Positions 18,534-28,584 of a stretch of 64,000 bases of DNA are shown piece by piece. The position numbers and the translations under genes are program-made. This DNA is from Prochlorococcus sp. AG-355-O17 (GTDB lineage: Bacteria; Cyanobacteriota; Cyanobacteriia; PCC-6307; Cyanobiaceae). The stretch lies in NCBI GenBank assembly GCA_003280655.1, contig QCEK01000001.1, positions 1 to 64,000 of the forward strand. Direction: 5' to 3'. Each line of letters opens with the position of its first letter. Within the stretch, counting starts at the first letter, position 1. The notes under the pieces were generated by a model, which made no database searches, had not been told where the DNA came from, and saw only the letters and a list, made by a program, of their open reading frames with translations.

Positions 18534-19490
18534 TTATTGATAAGCCTCAATAATTTTCTGAACTAAAGGATGACGAACTACATCTTCAATAGTTAGATAA
18601 CAAAATTTTATACCTTGAGTTTCAGAGAAAATTCTCGATGCTTCGATGAGGCCGCTTTCCTGATCTTTTTTTAAATCAATTTGTGTAATATCTCCGTTTA
18701 CAACCATTTTTGATCTATCACCCAATCTGGTTAAAAACATTCTCATTTGAGAGCAAGTAGTATTTTGTGCTTCATCCAAGATCACCATTGAGTTATCTAA
18801 GGTTCTGCCTCTCATAAATGCTAAAGGCGCAACTTCAATAATTCCCTTATCGATTAACGAATTTGTTCTATCAAACCCAAAAATACTATGTAAAGAATCA
18901 AAAAGGGGTCTTAAATACGGATCTACTTTTTGTTGTAAATCACCAGGTAGAAATCCCAAACTTTCGCCAGCTTCTACAGCTGGTCTGGTTAAAACAATTT
19001 TTTCAATTTTTTTCTCGTTCAATAATCGTGCCGCGCAAACAGTTGCTAAAAATGTCTTGCCAGTTCCAGCTGGACCAATCGCAAATGTAAGGTCAAAGTT
19101 TTCAATTGATTCAACATATTCTTTTTGCCTTATAGTTCTTGGTCTTAAATATCTTCCTTCTTTGGAACGCGCAAGAACTTTTTTCCCAAGTTCAGCATGT
19201 GAAGATGACTCTCCCATATTTAGAGAGCTTAAAGCCGCTTTAAGATCTACCTCTGGAACTTCTAACCCTTGTTCCCAAATTGGTCTTGTTAGCTCTACCA
19301 GAGCTGAGGCTCTTTCAATTTTGGATATAACACCGTTCATCTCAAGTTGTAGGCCTCTTATTGTTAAAGAAACTCCTGTTAAGGACTCAAACTTTTTTAA
19401 GAAAGAATTACCTGGGCCTGATAATGCTGTAGCAGCATCAGAGCTTGGCAAGTCTATTTTGAAGTGACCAGTTTTGGAAACTTCCTTCAT
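18534..19490 (-). CDS. phoH: PhoH-like ATPase
   Basis: PhoH-family proteins are P-loop ATPases related to the helicase domain of RecD and are linked to RNA metabolism or phosphate stress. Walker A is GPAGTGKT (139-146) and Walker B is MVILDEAQN, followed by NGDITQIDL. The N-terminal 110 residues form the KH-like domain typical of the family. The 318-residue length is normal. It starts at ATG, 30 bp after rpsP on the same strand. Despite the name, no Pho box is seen here. Confidence 0.92.
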   Translation of the reverse strand: MKEVSKTGHFKIDLPSSDAATALSGPGNSFLKKFESLTGVSLTIRGLQLEMNGVISKIERASALVELTRPIWEQGLEVPEVDLKAALSSLNMGESSSHAELGKKVLARSKEGRYLRPRTIRQKEYVESIENFDLTFAIGPAGTGKTFLATVCAARLLNEKKIEKIVLTRPAVEAGESLGFLPGDLQQKVDPYLRPLFDSLHSIFGFDRTNSLIDKGIIEVAPLAFMRGRTLDNSMVILDEAQNTTCSQMRMFLTRLGDRSKMVVNGDITQIDLKKDQESGLIEASRIFSETQGIKFCYLTIEDVVRHPLVQKIIEAYQ

Positions 19491-19520
19491 CTAGTTATTG
19501 AATAAAAATTTATCAAATCA

Positions 19521-19886
19521 CTAGCTTTCAGCTTCATTAATCTCGCTTTCAGCTTTACTTGTATCATTTTCTTCGTCTTTAGTTTTAACCTTAGCTAATT
19601 TTTCCTTCTCTAACTTTGCTTTACCAATTGCGATAGAAGGTCTTTCTTTTTTTTCTAATAAACCGCCTTTTTCTAATAAAGATCTCACAACATCAGTTGG
19701 CTGAGCACCCTGAGTAAGTCTTGTTCTTAAAGCTTCTGTGTCAAGCCTGGTTTCTTTAGTTCTTGGGTTATAAAAACCAAGTTCTTGTAGAGGTCTACCA
19801 TCTCTTCTGGAAGTACTATTGCATGCAACAATTCTGAAACTTGCCTCTTTTTTCTTTCCAAAGCGCTTAAGGCGCAGTTTAATCAT
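19521..19886 (-). CDS. rpsP: 30S ribosomal protein bS16
   Basis: bS16 is a small-subunit ribosomal protein. The N-terminal [20 protein letters not shown] and the following [12 protein letters not shown] are diagnostic. At 121 residues it is longer than the roughly 80-residue core; the extra 35-40 residues at the C-terminus are rich in Lys, Glu and Ser. It lies between ffh and phoH on the same strand with short gaps, an arrangement linking ribosome and SRP genes. Confidence 0.96.
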   Translation of the reverse strand: MIKLRLKRFGKKKEASFRIVACNSTSRRDGRPLQELGFYNPRTKETRLDTEALRTRLTQGAQPTDVVRSLLEKGGLLEKKERPSIAIGKAKLEKEKLAKVKTKDEENDTSKAESEINEAES

Positions 19887-19940
19887 CTTAAATTAATTCG
19901 TTTTTAATAATAATATCATTGAAAGGTAAAAATTTAGAAA

Positions 19941-21392
19941 CTATAAATCAGCAAACCCTTTTTTCTTCTTATTATTTTTTTGTTTTTTCATCGGTTTATT
20001 ACCACTCATTCCTGGCATTCCACCCATTCCTGGCATTCCACCCATTCCTGGCATTCCACCCATTCCTGGCATTCCGCCCATTCCTGGCATTCCTCCGTTC
20101 GACATTTGTTTCATAAATCCTCTCATTCTTTGAAAATCAGCTAATACTTTATCTACATCTTTTGCTTCATAACCGCTACCCTGAGCTATCCTTTGTCTTC
20201 TTGAAGGCTGAGCAGCAAGAACCTCAGGTTTTTGTTTTTCCTCAAGAGTCATTGAAGAGATCATAGATTCTATTTTCTTAAGTTGATCTTCTCCATCTCT
20301 TATCATTCCAGCATCGATTTTATTCATTCCAGGAATCAATTTAATTAATCCACCAAGTGATCCCATCCTTTTAATTAATCTCATTTGCTTAACAAAATCA
20401 TTAAAATCAAATGTCGCTTCTTGAAGTTTCTTTTGCATCGATTCTGCATCAGCAAGTTCAACTTCTTTTTGAGCTTTTTCAACAAGTGTCAATACATCTC
20501 CCATGCCTAAAATTCTGCTGGCCATTCTCTCTGGATGAAATGGTTGCAGTGCCTCTATTTTTTCTCCTACACCTATAAATTTGATTGGTTTTCCACTTAT
20601 TTTTCTTATAGATAAAGCAGCACCTCCTCTTGAGTCTCCATCCAACTTAGTTAATATGGCCCCTGAAATTCCAACTTTTTCATGAAATGACTTTGTTAAG
20701 TCCGCAGCTTCTTGCCCGATCATTGAATCAACAACAAGCAAAACTTCATCAGGGTTAGAAACTTCTTTAATTCGAACCATTTCACTCATCATGGAATCAT
20801 CAATTTGCAGTCTTCCTGCGGTATCAATAATTATCGAATTAAAATTATTTTCACTAGCAAAATTCAATGCATCCTTTGCTATTTCTTCAGGTTTGCTATT
20901 TTTTTCTTTAGCTGAAAAAACTTCCAATTCATATTGACTTCCCAGTGTTTTAAGCTGTTCTACAGCTGCTGGTCGATAAATATCTGCAGCCACCAAAAGA
21001 ACTTTTTTATCTTTTTCCTTTAAATAAAGTCCTAATTTTCCTGTTGCAGTTGTTTTACCCGCTCCCTGAAGTCCAGCCATCAAAATGACTGTAGGACTAT
21101 TTTCATTTTCATTTAATGGAGAATTTTCATTCCCCATAATGTTAATCAATTCTTTATTTACAACTTCTATAAATTTTTGACCTGGGTTTACACCCCTAAC
21201 TACTTCTTCTCCAATAGCTTTATCTTTGACATCTGATATAAAATCTTTTACTACAGACAAACTAACGTCTGCATCAAGTAGCGCTCTTTTTACCTCCTTC
21301 AAGGCATCGTTAATATTATTTTCACTAATTTTTGCTTCGCCTCTTAAACCCTTTACTGCGTCTTCAAAGCGTGACGAGAGTTCATCAAACAT
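19941..21392 (-). CDS. ffh: Signal recognition particle protein Ffh (SRP54)
   Basis: Ffh binds 4.5S RNA and signal sequences and delivers ribosomes to FtsY at the membrane. The NG GTPase domain has GLQGAGKTT (107-115), DTAGRL and the TKLDGD motif; the M domain spans about 300-440. The 483-residue chain ends with a Gly-Met-Pro repeat, GGMPGM reiterated five times, then a lysine-rich tail. The length is otherwise normal. Its RNA partner, ffs, is encoded in this window at about 48 kb. rpsP follows 54 bp downstream. Confidence 0.97.
   Translation of the reverse strand: MFDELSSRFEDAVKGLRGEAKISENNINDALKEVKRALLDADVSLSVVKDFISDVKDKAIGEEVVRGVNPGQKFIEVVNKELINIMGNENSPLNENENSPTVILMAGLQGAGKTTATGKLGLYLKEKDKKVLLVAADIYRPAAVEQLKTLGSQYELEVFSAKEKNSKPEEIAKDALNFASENNFNSIIIDTAGRLQIDDSMMSEMVRIKEVSNPDEVLLVVDSMIGQEAADLTKSFHEKVGISGAILTKLDGDSRGGAALSIRKISGKPIKFIGVGEKIEALQPFHPERMASRILGMGDVLTLVEKAQKEVELADAESMQKKLQEATFDFNDFVKQMRLIKRMGSLGGLIKLIPGMNKIDAGMIRDGEDQLKKIESMISSMTLEEKQKPEVLAAQPSRRQRIAQGSGYEAKDVDKVLADFQRMRGFMKQMSNGGMPGMGGMPGMGGMPGMGGMPGMGGMPGMSGNKPMKKQKNNKKKKGFADL
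20007..20096 (-). repeat. Five 18-bp tandem repeats inside ffh
   Basis: Five consecutive 18-bp units encode GGMPGM on the minus strand. The first three are identical (cattcctggcattccacc on the plus strand); the fourth and fifth each differ by one base near the end. They lie in frame, so copy-number changes would only lengthen or shorten the methionine-rich tail of Ffh. Confidence 0.9.
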
Positions 21393-21439
21393 TATTAAAA
21401 AGTAATTTTAATTATTATAGATGATCTTGAAGTTTGTTA

Positions 21440-23545
21440 TTACAGGCCGCTCACGAAATCAACCAATTTCCATGATTTATTTGAAAAGCCCAAAATATAT
21501 TTAACTTTGAGGGGATTTAATGATGTTTCATTAACAAATTTTCCAGAATTCTTTACTATTCTCTCTAAATAACTCATTTCTACTAAAACAACTATCCGAG
21601 ATGAAGATTGCGATTCCAAATCAATCTTACTTATTTGAGAATTAATTTCCTTATAAATTCCCTTCTTGATATCGTTCTGTCTTTCTTCGATTGTTCGATC
21701 AATCAAACCTTTACTAACAATTTTAGAAAGATTAATTTCACTCTTTCCCGCCAAGTAATCACTTTTACTTAGAAGCCATCCATTAATCAAATATCTAATA
21801 TCTTCCAGAGAAGGTGAAGGGGAATTAAGTTCTTTGAATTCATGGGAAATAATTGAAGTAGATTTCTCAGGAATAGAATTCAATTTGCTTGAAGGATTTT
21901 TTTTTATTTCTTGAATAATATCTTTCTCACTAATATTTTGTTTTTTATCTATGGCAATTAAAGGTTTTTCAGTAATAGCATCATCCTGAATTGATTTTTT
22001 TAAATTATTTCTTAAAAATCCAATACCAATACCAAATGCAAATAAAATCAAAAATGCATAAATATAGATTAAATAAGGTGACCGATTAATAAACTCTTTA
22101 TTATTCAGGAATTCCCCAAAACTAAACTTTAATTCGGCAATTTTTTCAATTAAAAAATTATAAAACTCTATTGGTTTTTTCTTAAAGTACTCCTCATTAA
22201 ATTCGTTTTCTTTGATCTCAACTTTTTCATAATCTTGTTTTATACCACCAGGCCAAGGTAGTCTCCTTTCATCAATATTACCTAATAAATTATCAAAGTC
22301 TTCAGTCGTTTTTGTGGAGTATTCCTCCTCAATCTGTTGGTTCTGAAGATTGGACCTAATTGAAATTTTATTCGATTTCTTTTCTAATTTTTCAATAAAT
22401 TCTTGAATTTCCCTATCTTCAAACCAAGAATCTAAATCCACCTCTTTTGAGTTAATATCTCTATATCCAACTAAAACATCATTCTCTAACCAATTTTTAC
22501 AGAAAATACATATCGCTTCTAACTTATTTCCAGGATAACTATTAAGCCAATCTCGTAAATTTTCATCAGAACTACTTGAAAACCTTGCAGAGGACTGGTC
22601 AATATCAGCTAAAAGCAAATCTAAACAACCAACTAAAGGCATTGAATCAAGACCGGATAAATTTAGTTTCTTTAAAATTCTCCTCGCTTCAAATAATTTT
22701 TCTGGCTTCCTTCTCGAGAAACCAATAGCTGTTAAAGATAGAAAAGCTAAAAATCCTGCTTCTAATGATCCTCTTTTTTGTAATTCAAGAAACAAATCAA
22801 TCTGTTCTTGCACTGTCAAATATGGCTTTATTTGTTGAAAAAAAGCTTCAAACTCTTGCTGATTTAAATAATCTTTATATTCAGATTTATTATTACCTTC
22901 TAAACCACCTCTTTTGATTATTAAATTTTCCAACATATTTAAGCCTTTCTTATGAGACTCTTGATCATTTAGATCCCTACTAAGTAGATCTAGGATCCTG
23001 TAAGGAAGCAAAGCAACTAAGTCTTCTTCAAGTTCTTTTCTTATCTCTCCAAGCTTTCCCATTCTTTGAAGAAGTTGTATACCTTCTTGTAAAAAATCTG
23101 CTGCGTTTGAATAGGATCTAAGCTGTTGTTCTTGAATTGCAGAATCTCTGGCTGTTAAAGCAGCCAATAATGTTAAATCAGCTTCTCTACTACTTCCTAA
23201 AGCTGGAGTTTGTGGGGGCTGCAATGCTTTTCTCGTGATTTTAAAAGCTTCTTTTGGTGAACCCGATTCCCAAAGAAGTATTAATCCTGCTACTTCTCTA
23301 TTTGAGGAAAAATCCAATCCAGAATTCCCATTTAATATCAAATTTTCGTACTCTCTTCTGCTTTCTGGATCTGTAAGTAGATCAGCAGTGAGGCGAAGCA
23401 ACTCAGATCTTTGGGTTAAAACTTCATAAGTAAAACCTTCATTGGGTGTTTTATCTAACCGTAATTGAAACGCCCTTAATATTTCCTCAGAAGTTGCAGA
23501 GGGGCTTACGCCAATTAAACGAAAATGGTCTAAAGGGAGTTCCAA
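21440..23545 (-). CDS. ftn2: Ftn2/ZipN (ARC6-like) cell division protein
   Basis: This 701-residue protein matches the cyanobacterial Ftn2/ZipN family, relatives of plastid ARC6, which anchor FtsZ rings to the membrane. The N-terminus is a DnaJ-like domain (DHFRLIGVSPSATSEEILRAFQ, about 6-27, then LLTDPESRREYE). A long helical region follows, then one membrane segment near 490-512 (IYAFLILFAFGIGIGF), and a C-terminal ARC6-like domain (about 580-700) with YLINGWLLSKSDYLAG. The start is TTG. ftsZ and ftsQ are elsewhere in the window. It heads the ffh-rpsP-phoH run. Confidence 0.88.
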   Translation of the reverse strand: MELPLDHFRLIGVSPSATSEEILRAFQLRLDKTPNEGFTYEVLTQRSELLRLTADLLTDPESRREYENLILNGNSGLDFSSNREVAGLILLWESGSPKEAFKITRKALQPPQTPALGSSREADLTLLAALTARDSAIQEQQLRSYSNAADFLQEGIQLLQRMGKLGEIRKELEEDLVALLPYRILDLLSRDLNDQESHKKGLNMLENLIIKRGGLEGNNKSEYKDYLNQQEFEAFFQQIKPYLTVQEQIDLFLELQKRGSLEAGFLAFLSLTAIGFSRRKPEKLFEARRILKKLNLSGLDSMPLVGCLDLLLADIDQSSARFSSSSDENLRDWLNSYPGNKLEAICIFCKNWLENDVLVGYRDINSKEVDLDSWFEDREIQEFIEKLEKKSNKISIRSNLQNQQIEEEYSTKTTEDFDNLLGNIDERRLPWPGGIKQDYEKVEIKENEFNEEYFKKKPIEFYNFLIEKIAELKFSFGEFLNNKEFINRSPYLIYIYAFLILFAFGIGIGFLRNNLKKSIQDDAITEKPLIAIDKKQNISEKDIIQEIKKNPSSKLNSIPEKSTSIISHEFKELNSPSPSLEDIRYLINGWLLSKSDYLAGKSEINLSKIVSKGLIDRTIEERQNDIKKGIYKEINSQISKIDLESQSSSRIVVLVEMSYLERIVKNSGKFVNETSLNPLKVKYILGFSNKSWKLVDFVSGL

Positions 23546-23693
23546 ACAAATATCCTATTGAAAATTCTTAGATAAATTTTATCAAGTTAATTTTTTTTTT
23601 CACAAGGTCTTACAGAGTTATTAAAAAAAATCATTAAAATCGCCCTTCACAGCTTAGAATGTTAACAAATCAAAACTTCGTTAAGGTATTTTC

Positions 23694-24731
23694 TTGGAAA
23701 CACACGTAGAGAGAATCTCAAATCTTCAAGAGATAAAAAAAGCCGAATTAGATCGAGAAACCGGATTATTTCTTTATGAAGACATGACGCTTGGTCGTAG
23801 GTTTGAAGATAAGTGTGCAGAAATGTATTACAGGGGAAAAATGTTTGGTTTCGTTCATCTATATAACGGTCAAGAGGCAATAAGCACTGGAGTAATTGGC
23901 GCCATGAAAAAGAAACATGATTGGTTTTGTAGTACTTATCGCGATCATGTTCATGCACTAAGTGCGGGGGTCCCCTCATTTGAAGTAATGAGTGAACTTT
24001 TTGGTAAAGCTACTGGTTGTAGCAAAGGCCGAGGTGGATCCATGCACTTATTTTCAAGCGAGCATCACTTACTCGGAGGATATGCATTTATTGGAGAAGG
24101 AATTCCAGTTGCCTTAGGGGCAGCCTTTTCAAGTAAATACAAAAAGGAAGTTGCTGGTAATAGTAATAGTGATGCAGTAACTGCAGCATTCTTTGGGGAT
24201 GGGACTTGCAATAATGGGCAGTTTTTTGAATGTTTAAATATGGCCCAGTTATGGAAATTACCAATAATTTTTGTTGTTGAAAATAATAAATGGGCTATTG
24301 GTATGGCTCACGATAGAGCTACTAGTAATCCTGAAATCTGGAGAAAAGCGTCTGCTTTTGGTATGCACGGCGAGGAAGTTGATGGAATGGATGTATTAGC
24401 AGTTAGAGGAGCAGCACAAAGAGCAATTGAGCGTGCTAGAGCGGGAGAAGGTCCCACACTTTTAGAATGTTTGACTTACAGATATAGAGGACATTCTCTC
24501 GCAGATCCAGATGAATTAAGGTCTGAAAAAGAAAAGGAGTTTTGGGGAAAAAGAGATCCTATTAAGAAATTAGCCAAAGAAATTATTGACGGTAAATTCG
24601 CAACTGAAGAAGAACTAAAAATTATTGAAAAAAAAATTGATACAGAGATATCGGAGTCAGTTAAAAATGCTATTGAAGCTCCCGAACCCCCTTCAGAAGA
24701 ATTAACCAAATATATTTGGGCAGAAGATTAG
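23694..24731 (+). CDS. pdhA: Pyruvate dehydrogenase E1 component, alpha subunit
   Basis: PdhA binds thiamine diphosphate and decarboxylates pyruvate, supplying acetyl-CoA. The TPP motif runs from GDG (168-170) to ENN (196-198), and [14 protein letters not shown] carries the conserved loop. The 345 residues fit. The frame opens just after a TAA and the first usable start is a TTG (METHVERIS). It converges on the sigma factor gene with only 1 bp between the two stops. lpd (E3) is in the window but unlinked. Confidence 0.95.
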   Translation: METHVERISNLQEIKKAELDRETGLFLYEDMTLGRRFEDKCAEMYYRGKMFGFVHLYNGQEAISTGVIGAMKKKHDWFCSTYRDHVHALSAGVPSFEVMSELFGKATGCSKGRGGSMHLFSSEHHLLGGYAFIGEGIPVALGAAFSSKYKKEVAGNSNSDAVTAAFFGDGTCNNGQFFECLNMAQLWKLPIIFVVENNKWAIGMAHDRATSNPEIWRKASAFGMHGEEVDGMDVLAVRGAAQRAIERARAGEGPTLLECLTYRYRGHSLADPDELRSEKEKEFWGKRDPIKKLAKEIIDGKFATEEELKIIEKKIDTEISESVKNAIEAPEPPSEELTKYIWAED

Positions 24732-24732
24732 A

Positions 24733-25674
24733 TTAAATACCGCTTGGTAATTTCCTTGTTAAATTCCTTAATTTTCTCAGTGCCTTAAGTTCAACTTGTC
24801 TTACTCTTTCTCTAGAAACTTCTAGTAATCTTCCTATTTCAGCAAGTGTGTGCCTCTCATTTGCATCAAGTCCAAATCTTAATTTGAGAACATGTTGTTC
24901 TTGCTCGCTCAAATGACTTAACCACTTACCAAGTTGCTCTTGATGCATTTTTTGTTCAACTTGGTCCAAAGGTTCTTCATTATTACTATCAGCAATTAAA
25001 TCACCTAAAAAACTTCTGCCGTCATCACCATTTACTGGAGCATCTAAACTACTTGTCGATAAGGCTTGTCTCAAAACTGAATCCAATTCTTCTACATCAA
25101 TTTCCATCGCTTCTGCAATTTCAATCCTGCTGGGCATAGCGCCAAGTTTATGAGCTAAATCTCTACTAACTTTTCTAATAGAAGCTAACCTTTCACTTAA
25201 GTGAACAGGCAAACGGATTGTTCTTGATTGGCATGCAATTGCTCTTGTCATACTCTGTCTAATCCACCAAAAAGCGTAAGTAGAAAACTTATATCCCCTT
25301 GTCGGATCAAATTTTTCAACAGCCCTCTCCAACCCAAGAGAACCTTCCTGTACCAAATCAAGAAGTTCCAGTCCTTTACCTTGATATTTTTTTGCAACAC
25401 TGACAACCAATCTTAAATTAGCTTTCATCATTCTTTCTTTAGCTCTTCGACCAATTTTTATTGTTCTTTTTTGCTGAATTGTAAATTCATTAGTCCTTTC
25501 ATTTAATTGTCCATCTTCTGTAAGAATCATCATCTTTTGAACTTGGTTACCCAATTCAATCTCTTCGGAAGGTGTCAATAAAGGAACTCTACCGATATTC
25601 TGCAAATACCAGCTAATTGGGTCATTACTTCTTCTTTTGGGAGGTTCTGCCTGTGTTTGTAATGATGAAACCAT
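24733..25674 (-). CDS. Group 2 sigma-70 family RNA polymerase sigma factor
   Basis: This non-essential-type sigma factor resembles the primary RpoD but lacks the long N-terminal region 1.1. Region 1.2 is DPISWYLQNIGRVPLL; region 2 (DLVQEGSLGLERAVEKFDP and FSTYAFWWIRQSMTRAI) binds core and melts -10 sequences. Region 4 near the end (LAEIGRLLEVSRERVRQVE) reads the -35 element. The 313-residue length is typical of cyanobacterial group 2 factors. Its exact class (SigB to SigE equivalents) cannot be fixed by eye. It starts at ATG and is convergent with pdhA. Confidence 0.92.
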   Translation of the reverse strand: MVSSLQTQAEPPKRRSNDPISWYLQNIGRVPLLTPSEEIELGNQVQKMMILTEDGQLNERTNEFTIQQKRTIKIGRRAKERMMKANLRLVVSVAKKYQGKGLELLDLVQEGSLGLERAVEKFDPTRGYKFSTYAFWWIRQSMTRAIACQSRTIRLPVHLSERLASIRKVSRDLAHKLGAMPSRIEIAEAMEIDVEELDSVLRQALSTSSLDAPVNGDDGRSFLGDLIADSNNEEPLDQVEQKMHQEQLGKWLSHLSEQEQHVLKLRFGLDANERHTLAEIGRLLEVSRERVRQVELKALRKLRNLTRKLPSGI

Positions 25675-25814
25675 ACTTTGACCTAATTTAGGTATTAAAA
25701 CTCTCCTACACTTTTAAAGAAAAAGCCAAATATTTAATGCGCGCTTCAGATTTCAAGTTATATTTGTACACTTATGTGTTTAAAACTATAAATAACTCTC
25801 TTAAATTGTTTCTT

Positions 25815-27380
25815 TCAAGATATTTGTCTCATTTTTCTATTTCGCATTAATTTTGACAATTCGTCACCAATAGCGGAAGCATTTGACCCTTTTTTGCACT
25901 TTGATGCAGCAAATGAATGCAAAAGTACATATTTAGCAAAAAAATCTGTTGTTATGTTTCTACAAAAGGTTAAATCAATCGCAGAACTACCAGCTATAAA
26001 TCCAGATAAAAGATCACCCAATCCAGCTCGAGCTGTGTGTGAATCAGTCCCAAAAAGTTGCCAAGCCTTTTTATTGTCAGCGACTATGCTATTAGCTCCC
26101 TTTAACAAAACACTTATGTTAAATTCTTGCGCAGCATTAAGAGCTTTTTCAACATTAGTCTCGCATTTGATATTAGGGAATAATCTCGAAAATTCTTTGC
26201 TATGAGGTGTTATCCATGTCTTAAATCTTCTCTCTAAGAAGAATTTTGAACATAATTTAGATTCTGAAATTCTATTGAGTGCATCCGCATCCAAGATCAA
26301 TAATCCTTCAAAACCAGTGAGAATATCTTTTGCTTTGTGCCAATCATCATTATCAATTCCTATTCCTGGGCCGACAGCTACTGAATCAAATTCACTTAAA
26401 TCAATATTTTTTAATGCACTAAATAAAGATGCATTTCCATTTTGATTAGATTGCATAGTATCCTTCAAAACTATTTCTGGAGCAACTTGCCAAATAGACT
26501 CTGCAACCAACTCAGGCAGGACTGCCGAGATATAGCCTGCTCCACTTGATATCGCCCCTTTTAATGCTAAATATGCAGCACCAGGATATTTTTCACTTCC
26601 AGCTATTAATAATGTTCTACCTCTTTTATATTTGTTGGAATTTCTTGGCAAAGAAGGTAAATCAATATTTTTTAAATCTTTGTAAGTAACCTTAAAAATC
26701 TTTTTATCAACTTTGTAAAGTTTACTAATAGGCACACCAACATCTATATGGTGCAATTCTCCAATAAAAGGTAATGCAGAGTCTTGCGTCAACCCAATCT
26801 TATTAAGACCAATTGCCAAGGTATGGTCTGCCTTTACTGCGTTATTTAAAAAAGGCTCTCCTTTATCAGGACATAATCCTGTTGGAATATCAATACTTAT
26901 TACCTTGCCATATTTGTTATGAAATTTTTGATTAAAAAGTTTAATTAATTTATTATCAACTTTTCTTGTTTGATTATTACCAAAAACAGCATCAATCCAA
27001 AGTTCTTTACCATTTGCATCAGGGAGCTCTACTAATTTTGTGACCCCAATAGATGTAAGATAATTAAGGTGGTTATTTGTTAATGTTTTTTTTATCGGGA
27101 ATGGACACCATACCTTTACTAAAAAACCCTTCAAAAAAAGCTCTCTAGCTATTACTGCACCATCCCCACCATTATGCCCAGGACCTATAAAAACAGTTAT
27201 TCCATACTTTAGAAGAGGTTTCCTTTTCAAGAGCCATCTACTAATTTGAATACCAGCTTTTTCCATCAATGCTTCTTGAGGCATTCCATCAGAAAACATT
27301 TCTTTCTCTAATATCAACATTTGCTTTGAATCAACAATTAAATGTTTAGAGTCAATTGTTGGCCATACAATTTCGTTCAT
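25815..27380 (-). CDS. nnr: Bifunctional NAD(P)H-hydrate repair enzyme (epimerase + dehydratase)
   Basis: This fused enzyme repairs hydrated NADH and NADPH. The N-terminal YjeF_N epimerase domain (about 1-225) has GPGHNGGDGAVIAREL and the DAVFGN and SIDIPTGL segments. The C-terminal ribokinase-like dehydratase (about 235-515) shows GSEKYPGAAYLALKGA, VGPGIG, LDADALN, TPHSKEFSRL and TARAGLGDLLSG, which binds ATP or ADP. The 521-residue length matches the fusion. It starts at ATG and is divergent from mnmA (46 bp). Confidence 0.93.
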   Translation of the reverse strand: MNEIVWPTIDSKHLIVDSKQMLILEKEMFSDGMPQEALMEKAGIQISRWLLKRKPLLKYGITVFIGPGHNGGDGAVIARELFLKGFLVKVWCPFPIKKTLTNNHLNYLTSIGVTKLVELPDANGKELWIDAVFGNNQTRKVDNKLIKLFNQKFHNKYGKVISIDIPTGLCPDKGEPFLNNAVKADHTLAIGLNKIGLTQDSALPFIGELHHIDVGVPISKLYKVDKKIFKVTYKDLKNIDLPSLPRNSNKYKRGRTLLIAGSEKYPGAAYLALKGAISSGAGYISAVLPELVAESIWQVAPEIVLKDTMQSNQNGNASLFSALKNIDLSEFDSVAVGPGIGIDNDDWHKAKDILTGFEGLLILDADALNRISESKLCSKFFLERRFKTWITPHSKEFSRLFPNIKCETNVEKALNAAQEFNISVLLKGANSIVADNKKAWQLFGTDSHTARAGLGDLLSGFIAGSSAIDLTFCRNITTDFFAKYVLLHSFAASKCKKGSNASAIGDELSKLMRNRKMRQIS

Positions 27381-27426
27381 AATTAGTACAAAGCAATTTA
27401 AGTACTGTTCAAAAATTTAAACCCCC

Positions 27427-28584
27427 ATGTTAAAGACAAAAAAGGAAAAAAAATTAGAGAACTTTTTTTCTTCTAATGATAAAACTAAAAAGAAGAAAAA
27501 TATTATTGTAGGTCTTTCTGGTGGCGTAGATAGTTCCCTTTCAGCTGCTCTACTTGCAGAAAGAGGCTGGAATGTTGAGGGACTAACTCTTTGGCTAATG
27601 AAAGGACAAGGCTCCTGTTGTTCTGAAGGATTAGTAGATGCTGCTGGACTTTGTGAAGATTTGGGTATTAATCATAAAATAATAGACTCAAGAGAAATTT
27701 TCGAAAGAGAGGTAATTAAAAAAACTACTGAAAGCTATGAGAAAGGATTCACTCCACTTCCATGTTCGATGTGCAACAAGAATGTGAAGTTTGAAGAGAT
27801 GCTTAATTACGCAATAAACAAAAAAGACTTTACTTATATTGCGACCGGACATTACGCAAGGGTAAAAAAATCATCTTATGCTGAAAAACTTGATTGCAAG
27901 AGCTTTGTATTTAAGGACTTCCTTCTTCTAAGAGGTGCTGACGAAAACAAGGACCAAAGTTATTTTCTTTATTCTCTTTCACAAGAAGTACTAAGCAGAT
28001 TAGAATTTCCTCTTGGTGAAATGAAAAAAGAAGAAACAAGAAAGGAAGCCCTGAGATTAGGCCTTAGAACTGCTCAAAAACCAGAAAGTCAAGATTTATG
28101 TTTAGTTGAGCATTATGGATCAATGCAGAGATTTATCGACAAACACATTGAACCCAATGAAGGAGAAATTGTGCATGTAAATGGGAAAGTCCTTGGAACG
28201 CACAATGGTATTCAGCACTTTACAGTAGGTCAAAGAAAAGGTTTGGGCATCGCTTGGCCTGAACCATTATATGTAAAAAGTTTAGACAGGGTAAAAAACA
28301 TAGTTTATGTAGCAGATAAAAGTGATCTTTTTAATAAAGAAGCAATAATTACTAAGGTTAACTGGGTTTCAATCGAAGAACCTGAGCAAGAGATACAAGT
28401 AGAAGCACAAATCAGATATAGAAGTCATCCAGTAAAAGGAACTTTAATCCCTTTGAAAAATTTAGATAATCCAACTAAAACATTTAAATTATTATTTGAA
28501 GAAAGTCAAAGTTCGGTAACACCCGGACAAGCTGCAGTTTTTTATAAAGGAGAAATTTTATTAGGTGGCGGATTAATTAATTAA
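27427..28584 (+). CDS. mnmA: tRNA-specific 2-thiouridylase MnmA
   Basis: MnmA thiolates uridine 34 in tRNAs for Lys, Glu and Gln. The PP-loop is GLSGGVDSS (29-37). The catalytic cysteines sit in [11 protein letters not shown] and in [12 protein letters not shown]. The C-terminal beta domain ends with TPGQAAVFY. It is 385 residues, starts at ATG, and carries a lysine-rich N-terminal extension before the PP-loop. Its last 8 bases overlap the end of lnt on the opposite strand. Confidence 0.95.
   Translation: MLKTKKEKKLENFFSSNDKTKKKKNIIVGLSGGVDSSLSAALLAERGWNVEGLTLWLMKGQGSCCSEGLVDAAGLCEDLGINHKIIDSREIFEREVIKKTTESYEKGFTPLPCSMCNKNVKFEEMLNYAINKKDFTYIATGHYARVKKSSYAEKLDCKSFVFKDFLLLRGADENKDQSYFLYSLSQEVLSRLEFPLGEMKKEETRKEALRLGLRTAQKPESQDLCLVEHYGSMQRFIDKHIEPNEGEIVHVNGKVLGTHNGIQHFTVGQRKGLGIAWPEPLYVKSLDRVKNIVYVADKSDLFNKEAIITKVNWVSIEEPEQEIQVEAQIRYRSHPVKGTLIPLKNLDNPTKTFKLLFEESQSSVTPGQAAVFYKGEILLGGGLIN

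Noticed and set aside
20007-20096. CRISPR array
   Set aside because: The repeats are adjacent 18-mers without spacers inside a coding gene.
19919-20116. Plus-strand ORF with repeated HPFLAF units
   Set aside because: It is the antisense reading of the ffh tandem repeat; the minus frame is clearly Ffh.
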